The notes under the pieces: generated by a model
Databases searched by the model: none
Told to the model about the DNA's origin: nothing
The model's input: the letters and a program-made list of their open reading frames with translations, nothing else
Translations under genes and position numbers: made by a program
In this document: one piece after another, positions 34,846-43,292 of the stretch
Layout: each line of letters starts with the position of its first letter
How positions within the stretch are numbered: position 1 is the stretch's first letter
NCBI GenBank assembly: GCA_938028585.1
Contig: CALIZH010000054.1
Coordinates: 24,669-88,668 of the forward strand
Direction: 5' to 3'
DNA length: 64,000 bases
DNA from: an uncultured Actinomyces sp.
GTDB taxonomy: Bacteria > Actinomycetota > Actinomycetes > Actinomycetales > Actinomycetaceae

Positions 34846-34880
34846 AAAACCCCTGAGTACGTGATGTGCCCAGGGCTTTG
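34846..34880 (-). terminator. terminator, copy 2 of a repeat
   Basis: Near copy of 34328-34363 (same CCCCTGAGYACGTGATGTGC core). On the - strand it follows the gene ending at 34893 and is trailed by a T run. Confidence 0.7.
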
Positions 34881-34892
34881 TTCATGTGGAAG

Positions 34893-36068
34893 TCATTGGA
34901 GGATGCGTGATCCATTGATCTCGATATGTGTTGTTTCTAAGTTTGTTTGATCAGGTTGCTTTTTCCACATGATGCACCCATTCGTCAACAATTCTTGATT
35001 GCTGTTATGTTCTTGCCATTGGAACGATAGCCAAAATGGTTGCCCACTGAGAATGGGTTTTCTGGTATCAAGTGGTAGTCGGAACAATCGGTGTTTTGCC
35101 CAATTGATGACATCATCAATTGTGTACCGGTAATTATTCTCGGCTGTTCCTTGGAAACTCACAGTCGCTCTAAACATCTGAGGTCTCATTTCAGCAATAT
35201 CGACTTCGTGGCGATTGAATTTCATACGGTATTTGCTGATTGGGCCAAGGGATGAGTCGAAGATTGGATCATCATCGGAAGCAGCGAAGATTGATACCAG
35301 TTTGCGAATGTCCGATTCACTAGGTGCGTTGATCTGAACAGTACCTTCGACAATCGACGTTGTCGGATGCTCTCTCATTATATCGAGAAGTCTGTCACGG
35401 AATTCGATAGCATACGCCTCGTCCATATTCTCTAGGTAATAGAGATAGCCCCGCCCATGTGGTTCTGCGAAGTGAACGAGATCGTCAATATCGTATTGTG
35501 ACAGGTCGCCAATAATCGTCTCGTTGTTCTTGAACTTTGTCATGAAATTGGTAATTCCGGTACGAGTGTAATCGGCATACCGCCATGACGAAAAACCCCA
35601 CTGTTTGAGCAGATCGACAGTAAGATCTCTACGGTTGTAGAATAGAATGTCCAAAAGCGCAGAGTAGAGTGCCATTCCCTTGTTTTTCTGGATGTGGGCT
35701 TGCCCGCGTGCAATGAATGAGGCTTCTGTCGTGAACTCTTCCCATGTAACGATGATGGTCAGCTCTTCGTCTGTGAGTTGTTGGATTCGAGAACGCAGGT
35801 TGTTTCTTTTTCGGCGTCGACCAATCACATCGAACATATCGATGAGATTGTTGCGATAGTCGTTACGACCTGTTGCCTCAAAGGGAATGCCGTAACACAT
35901 CTTGTTGTCGGGTTGAGGTTTCCACAGAGTTATATTGGGGCCAATTTTTGTTGACCACTCGTATTTCTCAGGATGCAACTCATTAATGATGTCGATAAAC
36001 GTTCGGGCTACGTCTAACGATTCAGCAGTGATGTGAAAGTACCCTTTCACCGTTGTTGAGACTACCAT
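34893..36068 (-). CDS. hypothetical protein, AT-richer cargo gene
   Basis: 391 residues, ATG at 36068 with GAAAGGGG upstream. The N-terminal ~35 residues (KGYFHITAESLDVARTFID) and a segment near residue 295 (ATVSFQGTAENN) look like related beta-alpha halves, hinting at an internal duplication. The central ~150 residues are helical. There are no membrane segments or catalytic motifs. Lower GC than the conjugation genes suggests a separate origin. Confidence 0.5.
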   Translation of the reverse strand: MVVSTTVKGYFHITAESLDVARTFIDIINELHPEKYEWSTKIGPNITLWKPQPDNKMCYGIPFEATGRNDYRNNLIDMFDVIGRRRKRNNLRSRIQQLTDEELTIIVTWEEFTTEASFIARGQAHIQKNKGMALYSALLDILFYNRRDLTVDLLKQWGFSSWRYADYTRTGITNFMTKFKNNETIIGDLSQYDIDDLVHFAEPHGRGYLYYLENMDEAYAIEFRDRLLDIMREHPTTSIVEGTVQINAPSESDIRKLVSIFAASDDDPIFDSSLGPISKYRMKFNRHEVDIAEMRPQMFRATVSFQGTAENNYRYTIDDVINWAKHRLFRLPLDTRKPILSGQPFWLSFQWQEHNSNQELLTNGCIMWKKQPDQTNLETTHIEINGSRILQ

Positions 36069-36142
36069 GGTTGACCCCTTTCGTTAGTGTGCGCTCACTA
36101 TTGTGAGTCTGATGTGGATGTGTTTATTTAGTGCACCACAAT

Positions 36143-36496
36143 TCAGTCAAGGCCGAGAGCGACAGCGATACCGTCCTGAATGGTCTCCAGCTCATGGTCT
36201 TCCACATGGCCGATGCGGCTCGTGAGTCGGGATTTATCGACGTTTGTCACCTGATTGCACACAGCAATTGATTCTCGGCTGTTGACGTGAACCGTGGGGT
36301 TGATGGTGTTGGTACGACGCTGCTTGTTTGGGGACGTGAGATAAACGACTTGGACGACACCAGATCGCTGGTTGATACCATCGTTGCTCACGATAACGGC
36401 AGGTCGACCGGACCAGATTTCATTGCCGACGGTTCCGCCACCAGGTACGGGTGCGGCTTCGACGAACCAAACGTCGCCTTGGCGGATAGCACGCAT
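36143..36496 (-). CDS. MazF/PemK-like toxin family protein
   Basis: 117 residues, ATG at 36496 with GAAAGGAG upstream. The start RQGDVWFVEAAPV and the GRPAVIVSND segment are the hallmark of MazF/PemK endoribonucleases, as are VVQVVYLTS and the SR(I/L)G block. Members cut mRNA and are usually paired with an antitoxin encoded just upstream. Here the upstream neighbour is the end of the helicase gene and no antitoxin-sized frame is evident, so it is orphan, or its antitoxin is elsewhere, or it has lost toxicity. It could serve as an addiction factor. Confidence 0.75.
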   Translation of the reverse strand: MRAIRQGDVWFVEAAPVPGGGTVGNEIWSGRPAVIVSNDGINQRSGVVQVVYLTSPNKQRRTNTINPTVHVNSRESIAVCNQVTNVDKSRLTSRIGHVEDHELETIQDGIAVALGLD

Positions 36497-36544
36497 GTGC
36501 GCTCCTTTCGAGTAGGGGGGATTAAGTAGATAGGGTGTGAGGGT

Positions 36545-36582
36545 GCCACATTGCCCCTGGGAAATCCCAGGGGCAATGTGGC
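36545..36582 (-). terminator. terminator after the UvrD-like helicase
   Basis: Long perfect stem GCCACATTGCCCCTGGG / CCCAGGGGCAATGTGGC with a 4-base loop between the helicase end (36605) and the MazF-like gene. Confidence 0.6.
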
Positions 36583-36604
36583 AGGAGGACGGCATAAGGG
36601 CTTG

Positions 36605-39600
36605 TCAGTCCTCGTCCGTCGTCGGATCACTTGGGTCCGCAGTAAGACCAGCAACGATGCTTCGAATCTGATCGAGATCGTTCTGTGCTGGTTGGGTGGT
36701 GCCCACCTGAGCAGCGTCTGTCTGATCAGACGGGATTGCATCCTCGATGGCATCAAGGACATCATCCTCGTCAACAACGATCGCATCGACGGTATGGTTC
36801 TCACCATCGTCATCACCGTCGTTACCAGAGGCGGGGTTGGTCAGCGAATCAACGATGAGGTTGTAGTCGCTGACAATGCGGGCAGACAGCGTGGTTCCGT
36901 GCGAGAGGACGAAGAGGCTGTTCTTAGCGCGCGTGAACGCAACGTAATACAGTCGCTTCTTCTCTTCCGTCATGTCGGACTGGTCCTTGTAGACGACAAC
37001 GACGTTGTCAAACTCAAGGCCCTTCACGCCATGGACCGTCGACACGATCAAATCCGCCTTGGTTTCCATGTTACGGATCTTGCGTTCCTCGTTGTTGCGA
37101 TGCATAAGTGCATCGCGAATCGAGTTGTGGCGAATCTCGTGGTCCAAGATGCACTTCTTCAGACGATCGAAGAAGACCTCCTTGGTGATGATGCCTGCCT
37201 GGTATTCGTATACCCAACCCTGGATAGTGAGGGCGGACGCAGTCCACCATTCACTAGCCATCTTGGCAAGTGCTGCCTGCGCGTTCGGGTTGGCACCCGG
37301 ACCCCGGCTCACGAGTTCCTTGGTGAACACGAACGACGCATTCGCGGGATCAACTGCCTCGATGTCGCTCCAGTGGTGCTCGATGAACGACGAGAAGAAC
37401 GTCGACGCACGACGACGATCGGAGATCATCGAAATGACCGAGCGACCGGGGAAGAGCTCTTCCAGGCGCTTCTGGATGGCGAAAGCCTCTCGACGGGTGA
37501 ACGCCAAGAACGCGACCTGTTCTCCGCGACCCAGACATTCCTGGATGTAGGGGTTGACATGCTTCGAGAGAAGCATCGGTAGGTCGGTGAGAAACTTCCT
37601 ATCGGCGGTGTAGTGCTCGTGCACCACGCGCACCTTCTCCTGGAAGGAGTTTGCCGTCACAGGGGTCAGCGAGTTGGCTCGCAGACGGATCTGCGCAAGC
37701 TGGTTGGCCTCGATCTCGGACAGGAGGTGGACATTGGCCATGTCGAGAACCTCTTGGTTCGATCGATAGTTGGTTTCCAGCTTGTACGGCGTGAAGACAC
37801 CGGATGCTTCGAGAGCATTCAGTGCCTTCGGGTTGGCAGACCTGAATTCATAGAGGGTTTGCGAAGCATCCCTAGTTCTTCTCACGGGTGAAGAATTCTA
37901 CGAATTGTTTGGTGGGGGGTTGTTGGTGAGGGTGTATCAATTTCCTCGTTCCGTGAATTGTCTGACTATATCTTCATGCTCAGCACGGATGTCTGAACAT
38001 GCCCATCATTTCGCGTACCACATGATGCGTGTGTGGTCGCTACTCTACTCGCTTCACCATGGGATTACCCATGGCTTATTGCTGACAATATGTCAGTGCT
38101 TTCGATAGTCGATGAACCTTCCTCCCACGACTTGACGTTTGGGTGGCTGGCTGCGGATTGTCATTAACGACAACGGTATTACCATCTGATGAGCGTTATC
38201 TCATCTGCTGCACTATTGGTTTCCCAATAGTCGCGGTCGTTGTCGCGAAAACATGAGTTTCCCGCAATTAGTAGGGTTTAACGTGAGCAATGCTTACCCA
38301 CAATAAAGAGCGAACAGCCCAGCTTGTTCACCAGACGAAGCAGGTAGATAAACTCGAAGACAGAGTTGTCCTGAACCTCGTCAATGATGAGGTGGCGGAT
38401 GTTCAACCCAGCAGGCAGCGGCATCTTGTCGATCATCTGGTAAGCCAGGATGATCTCAAGCTCTAGCGATGTCTGCTTGATGAGGTTGAGCGCGTCAACC
38501 GTCTGCTCTAGGTGTGATTCGATGAAGTTGTTCAGCGCGGTGTGCGCACCCTCAGAGTTACGACCCTCTAGATTACGTAGCTTGTTAGCAAACTGGAACG
38601 CGAACGGATCCTGAGGCATGTAGATGCCCAAGGAGTTAGCGATCGTCTCTACAGAGCTCAGCTCGTGAGTGGGGAAGTAGGTCATATACAGATCGTGAAT
38701 CATCCGCGCGATCGTCATAGAACGAACGTTGGGATTCTTCTTGATGATGTTGTCTGCGGCTGCGTTGGTGAACGACAAGACAGTGATGTCAGCCGGATTG
38801 ACACCGCACAGACCAAGCTGCTGGATGCGCGCTAGGATCACAGTGCTCTTACCAGCCCCTGCGCCTGCCTGAGTCAGGATGAGCGGCTCAGTCGATTGCA
38901 CAGCAGCAAGCTGCTGAGGCGAGAGCTGTCGCTGCACAGGGATGGTCTTGATGGTCTCTGGTGCACGCTCCAGCTGATCACGCTTGCCACTAAGGGCGTT
39001 GAGCGTGTCGTTCATGAGCAGGTTCATGTTCTGCTTGACCAGAAGCGAAGCGGTCTGGGGGTCACAGAGCATGTTGATGGACTCGTAGATCTTGCGATAC
39101 GCCGACAACGGAACGTTGTACTGCTCCATGTAGCGCAGTTCGTAGACCATCTGGGCCAACTGCTCATCGTCGTAGGAATGCTTCTTCGACACAAGAGCGT
39201 CAATGACATCGTGAATGTCATCAGCGATGTCATCGCTGCTCCAGCGCTGCGCACTGTCCGTGATGTTGTCGTAGACGCTGTACTCAGCGTAGAACGTCGC
39301 CAACGTGTCAAGGAAGTCGCGCTTACGCGAGTGACTGATACCCGTAGCACGGAAGATCTCATCCCACGGCAGATTCTCTGCGTCCTCAGCGGGAGCGTAG
39401 CTCCAGTCAGCGATGGCCCACGCCAGGTTGGCGTTGCTCATCTTGACGGCCTTGTTGGGGAAGGTGCTGATCGTCGTGCTGAGCAGAGTCGCACGCTCGC
39501 GGTAACTCTCATCCTCAGTGAGGATGAGTGTGTCGTCTGCCTCGTCGTCGAACAGAGCGATGTCATCATCGTCGACCTCGATGAAGTCGGGATCGTCAGG

Positions 39601-40170
39601 ATTGATGGTGCCAAGGTCGTTGATGAGACGGGCAAGCATCTGATCATTCAGATCATCGATGTCTTCGTCCTGCTTGGGCGGAACAACGTAGATCATCGTG
39701 CGATACGAGATCTGCAAGTCCTTGACCTTGGCCTTGCCGCTGTTGTCCTCGCGCATAGCAAGGCCCTGCACAGAGCACGATGCCCACACGTCAAACGTGT
39801 CGGTGTCATCGGTGAGACGCACGGCGAACTGGTCCATGTCATCGGGAACAGGCAGGGTCATGCGACCGTAGCCCTGTTCGTAGGCGCGCTTCACGATGGT
39901 GCCGGTCGGAACGATGCGACTGGTGACTGCGTTGGATGTCTGCGACATCTTGTAGCGCAAATCCGTCGTACCCATGGTGGTGCGATTCAATCCCATGGGA
40001 TAGCGGCCTGGGATGACAGAGCTGTTGAGCAAGCCCTGCTTCTTCCCACGGCCAGTAAGATGCGACGAGAAGTACTTGGGCGTCACTGCCTTAATGGCGC
40101 GCGACTTGGTAGCTTCGACAGCAGTGCTGAACTTGGCTGCTTCGTCGATATTATCGAGGAGGATGGGCAT
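36605..40170 (-). CDS. UvrD/PcrA-like superfamily 1 helicase, split by a group I intron
   Basis: Exon 1 is 40170-38296 (625 codons) and exon 2 is 37870-36605 (422 codons with stop), joining to a 1046-residue protein. The ATG at 40170 follows AAAGGAGGG. Motifs in order: an unrecognised N-terminal region of ~400 residues; motif I QAGAGAGKST (Lys441); motif II LIIDEVQDNS (Asp597, Glu598); motif III FIVGD-ASQTLYEFR, which is broken by the intron after Gly625; ETNYRSN; VSTVHGVKGLEFD; and YYVAFTRAK. The C-terminal ~100 residues are acidic. It should unwind DNA during element replication or repair. Without splicing, translation would stop five codons past the junction (KHCSR). Confidence 0.9.
37871..38295 (-). 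ncRNA. group I self-splicing intron, 425 nt, no internal ORF
   Basis: On the - strand, exon 1 ends in T and the intron ends in G, as group I introns require. P1 forms between exon GTGGGT (38301-38296) and guide GCTCAC (38288-38283), with a U-G pair at the splice site. P10 forms between AGCATT (38294-38289) and exon 2 GATGCT (37870-37865). Core sequences resemble the conserved P, Q/R and S elements: AATTGCGGGAAACTC near the start, GTTCAGACATC and AAGATATAGTC near the end. Removing 425 nt restores the helicase frame exactly through motif III. No endonuclease is encoded. Confidence 0.9.
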
Positions 40171-40188
40171 ATGAGCCCTCCTTTCTTT

Positions 40189-40275
40189 TTGAATAAAGTG
40201 ACAAGAATTGAATAAATGTGTGCATGTGCACTATCGATCGGCCCGTCAGCGTGTGTTGCCAACAGGCCGACCGAT
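40189..40275 (-). promoter_or_regulatory. inverted repeat plus paired TTTATTCAA boxes before the helicase
   Basis: TTTATTCAA occurs twice on the - strand (40216-40208 and 40197-40189, 19 nt apart) just upstream of the ribosome binding site. An inverted repeat ATCGRTCGGCC lies further upstream (40233-40243 / 40265-40275), without a T run. Confidence 0.5.
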
Positions 40276-40299
40276 GAGAATGGCGATTGGGATTGGCGA

Positions 40300-40971
40300 T
40301 CACACAAGCTTGTAGCCGACGATCTCCATATCGTCGCCAGTGTCGGGATCGATGAGCGTTCCCACATCGGGCAGATCGCTCAGCGGCTGGTCGTAGAGAC
40401 AACCCTTTTCGTCGGTGTAGACGATGTGTACCGAGTCAAGGTTCTTGTTGAGCTTGGGCACATAGGGCGACATCAGACCGTAGAGTGCAAGGGCGCTATT
40501 GACCTGCTTTTCCCATGCCGGGGCAAGGGTTGTCTCAATGAGACGCGCGAGGTCTTCCTTTGTCTCGATGCCTTCGAGCATGCAAGGTGTCGTGCGCAGA
40601 TACTGGGCAGCGCGGCGTCGGCTCTTATCGGTGATGATGGTGTTGTAACGATCGTTGGGATCGTCTTCTCGCAGCCAGTACCAGCCATTGTCAAGTGCGT
40701 ACATGGGTGCACCGGTTCGCGCATCAGAAAGATGGAGATCGATGAGCTGGCGAAGCCATGGGAACGCCTGGAGGATGCGGTCATGGACCATACCGCAGTC
40801 ATCGGGCTCGTTGTCGAAAAAGAATCCGTCGTTGTCTTGGCGTTCGTAATACACCTCGCCTGTCACGCTGATGCGGTCATCGTTAATGCCGTATGTGGCA
40901 ATGACCTTGATGCGAGTGCCGTTAGACTCAGTGATGATGTCTTCAACGGTATGCGTGCATGTGTAACGCAT
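40300..40971 (-). CDS. hypothetical protein
   Basis: 223 residues, ATG at 40971 with AAGGAG upstream. A beta-rich N-terminal half (IKVIATYGINDDRISVTGEVYYE) and a helical second half end with HIVYTDEKGCLYD and DPDTGDDMEIVGYKLV. No known motif. It lies between the 75-residue gene and the helicase gene; inverted repeats at both ends suggest its own transcription unit. Confidence 0.5.
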   Translation of the reverse strand: MRYTCTHTVEDIITESNGTRIKVIATYGINDDRISVTGEVYYERQDNDGFFFDNEPDDCGMVHDRILQAFPWLRQLIDLHLSDARTGAPMYALDNGWYWLREDDPNDRYNTIITDKSRRRAAQYLRTTPCMLEGIETKEDLARLIETTLAPAWEKQVNSALALYGLMSPYVPKLNKNLDSVHIVYTDEKGCLYDQPLSDLPDVGTLIDPDTGDDMEIVGYKLV

Positions 40972-41010
40972 GGAAGCTCCTTATGTGTTAGTGATGAGAA
41001 ATGCGGGTGT

Positions 41011-41046
41011 GGTTCGCCTACGCAACGTTTGTTACGTAGGCGAACC
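41011..41046 (-). repeat. intercistronic inverted repeat
   Basis: 12-bp perfect inverted repeat GGTTCGCCTACG / CGTAGGCGAACC, loop 12 nt, directly after the small gene ending at 41049. No T run. Confidence 0.5.
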
Positions 41047-41048
41047 GA

Positions 41049-41276
41049 TTAGAAGCGGGTAAGAATCGGTGTCTTACCGCTGTCTGAGATGAGATCTTCA
41101 AGAGCTCCATCAGTGAGATACTCACCTTGCGCGGAGATCCATGCTGGAGCCATGTCAACCATACGGATGTATCGGAAGAACACAAGTCCGTCGAAATTGA
41201 GAATGGCTCCACCGGGAATCTGGGAGGTCTTCACTAGGAGGTTATCCCCAGAGGGGTAAGTGGTAACTGAGATCAT
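41049..41276 (-). CDS. small hypothetical protein
   Basis: 75 residues, ATG at 41276 with AGAAAGGATC upstream, 20 nt after the end of the Clp-like gene and so probably co-transcribed with it. Beta-rich sequence with no Cys. A possible adaptor for the ATPase by position only. Confidence 0.45.
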   Translation of the reverse strand: MISVTTYPSGDNLLVKTSQIPGGAILNFDGLVFFRYIRMVDMAPAWISAQGEYLTDGALEDLISDSGKTPILTRF

Positions 41277-41296
41277 TGTCGATCCTTTCTGTTTGG

Positions 41297-43165
41297 TTAG
41301 TTGTTCGCAGCAGAGAGCAGAGAGTCTTCGATGAAACCTCGAATAGCGCGAACAGCGGGGCGTGCGCCCTGATCCTTCAAGTACGTTTCTGCCACCAATC
41401 GATCGATGGTGTCATCGTCGATGGGATCGAAGCTCATACCTGGGTTTTCAGCGCAGATTCGTGCAACTTGACGATCGTATTCATCACGCAGAATCTCAGC
41501 GTATTCGCTGGTTCCTAGTGGCATGAATGCGATGAGGTCATCGAACCGGCCAAGTAGTTCCGCATCAAAGCTATTCTGGAGCTCATTGGTGAGCGACTGC
41601 TTCGAAATACTCTGCGTATGGTTACCGAACCCCATCTGGGATCCAGAGAGCTTCTGCCTGCCAGCATTGGTCGTTGCGATGACAATGCAACGAGACATGT
41701 CTACGGCAGGGCCGTTGGCCATCTGGATTTCGCCAGTATCAAGAGCAGAGAGGAACAGTCGCTGTACCGACATGTGAGCCTTCTCAAACTCGTCCAGAAC
41801 GATGACTCGATAGGGGTTCGATGCCAAGGTATCGAACGGGCGCTCTCGTGCACTCTCAGATCCAACGTAGCCAGACGGGGAGCCGATGATCCGGTTGATC
41901 GTGTGCGCATCGTGGAACTCTGCCATGTTGAGCAGAATGGGTTCCTGCCCGGTGACCATCTGGGAGATGATCTTGGCAGTCTCAGACTTGCCCACGCCGG
42001 ACGCCCCAGCGAAAAGCCACGATGTTGGTCGCGTCTGAGGGAAGATGTTCAGCTCGCGGCGACGCAGTGCGTCAACGAGACGTGGAAGCACGTCTTCCTG
42101 GCCCTTCAGCCTGGAGAGTTCGCTCTCCAGAGTCTCGACATCAAGCTGCGGCGGCTGGGACTGACCGGTCACGAGCAGCATGGCGATCGTGTTGAGACGC
42201 TTGGAGGTCAGCGGGATCTGAACGATCTGCTGAAGCATCTGCGCATACGATGTGTTGCCAGAGGCAAGCGCTTCCTGGATCGCAGCGTGATGACTGATCA
42301 TGCTGTGGCTCAGTGCCCGATCAAGCAACGTGATTGCCGTGTCAGGACGATGTCCGGTGCTCATCAGTCGATCGGCGGTGGCAACGATGTCATCGAGGAC
42401 ATCGGATGCCACACTCACCTTGTTCTGGTAGTGGGTGAGCATACCGGGTAGAACGACATCGAGAATCGAACGAGTCTGTTCTCGGTTAAGTTCATCGACG
42501 ATAACAGACGAGAAGCGACGCTTGAATGCCGGATCGTCATCGAGGCGCTTTGCCTCACCCATCGTCGTTGCTGCGATGACACGCAGGTATCCTCGGGCCA
42601 ACGCAGGCTTGAGAATTTGTGCAATCTTGCTGTAGGTGGGATTGCTATCATCGGCGATAATGTGGATCTCATCAATGAAGAGCAGTGCGTCATTATCTGG
42701 ATCCTGGGCGAACTTGATAATGTCGGTGATGCGGTTTTCTAGCTCACCGACGATGCCAGCGCCAGCGACAAGCGTGGCGATCGGCAACTCATAGATGGTG
42801 GTGTTCTTGAGCTGCGGAGGCACGGATGCCTCCTGGTTGGCGATGCGCCGGGCAATCTCTTCGACGATGGCGGTCTTGCCAACACCTGCTGGTCCGACGA
42901 GAAGCGCGTTTGGCTTACGTGACGACGAGATGATGCTCATCGTCTGCGTGACGATTTCGTCACGGAAGAGCGCTGGAGAGGACTTCTTGTGTTCTTCGTT
43001 GTAGTTGATGAGCATGTCACCAATGTCGGAGCCACCGGTGATGGCGTGGTTATGAGATGGCGCAGACGGGCCGACGCTGACGATGTTGGGCGCACCAGAG
43101 CCATTGCCCGATCCGTTCGGGTTGTGAGCGTCGTCGTCATTGGGTGCGAAGTTGGACAGGCCCAT
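41297..43165 (-). CDS. double-AAA+ Clp-like ATPase without inteins
   Basis: 622 residues from the ATG at 43165, which follows AAAAAGGAGG; the open frame upstream of it lacks a site. A ~45-residue Asn/Gly-rich start precedes module one, with GPAGVGKT (Lys97) and LLFIDE (161-166). Module two has GASGVGKS (Lys393), the pore-like segment SGYVG and VIVLDE (454-459). It is a ClpA/ClpB-type unfoldase without N domain, middle coiled coil or obvious ClpP loop. It is related to the intein-bearing ATPase at 12502. Gene order with the VWA and MoxR genes suggests a three-part remodelling module. Confidence 0.8.
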   Translation of the reverse strand: MGLSNFAPNDDDAHNPNGSGNGSGAPNIVSVGPSAPSHNHAITGGSDIGDMLINYNEEHKKSSPALFRDEIVTQTMSIISSSRKPNALLVGPAGVGKTAIVEEIARRIANQEASVPPQLKNTTIYELPIATLVAGAGIVGELENRITDIIKFAQDPDNDALLFIDEIHIIADDSNPTYSKIAQILKPALARGYLRVIAATTMGEAKRLDDDPAFKRRFSSVIVDELNREQTRSILDVVLPGMLTHYQNKVSVASDVLDDIVATADRLMSTGHRPDTAITLLDRALSHSMISHHAAIQEALASGNTSYAQMLQQIVQIPLTSKRLNTIAMLLVTGQSQPPQLDVETLESELSRLKGQEDVLPRLVDALRRRELNIFPQTRPTSWLFAGASGVGKSETAKIISQMVTGQEPILLNMAEFHDAHTINRIIGSPSGYVGSESARERPFDTLASNPYRVIVLDEFEKAHMSVQRLFLSALDTGEIQMANGPAVDMSRCIVIATTNAGRQKLSGSQMGFGNHTQSISKQSLTNELQNSFDAELLGRFDDLIAFMPLGTSEYAEILRDEYDRQVARICAENPGMSFDPIDDDTIDRLVAETYLKDQGARPAVRAIRGFIEDSLLSAANN

Positions 43166-43180
43166 AGGCGTGCCTCCTTT

Positions 43181-43280
43181 TTGAATAAACGAATATTGAA
43201 TAGTTGAATGAAAGGTGTGCGGTTTTTGCTGCTCTACACCCCTCCCTTTCACCAGTGAATGGAGGAAGAGAGGGGTGTAG
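43181..43280 (-). promoter_or_regulatory. inverted repeat plus repeated TTTATTCAA boxes
   Basis: On the - strand: stem CTACACCCCTC / GAGGGGTGTAG (43280-43234), then three ATTCAA boxes (around 43210, 43200 and 43187), the last abutting AAAAGGAGG of the Clp-like gene. Confidence 0.5.
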
Positions 43281-43292
43281 TAGGGGAGCGTG

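Noticed and set aside
36551..37582. 343-residue + strand open frame
   Set aside because: Antisense to helicase exon 2; no ribosome binding site and it starts inside the terminator hairpin.
36605..40170. Frameshift or pseudogene interpretation of the split helicase
   Set aside because: The 425-nt interruption has P1, P10 and core features of a group I intron, and its removal restores a perfect conserved motif.
38896..40215. 439-residue + strand open frame
   Set aside because: Antisense to the UvrD-like helicase exon 1, where the helicase motifs are intact.
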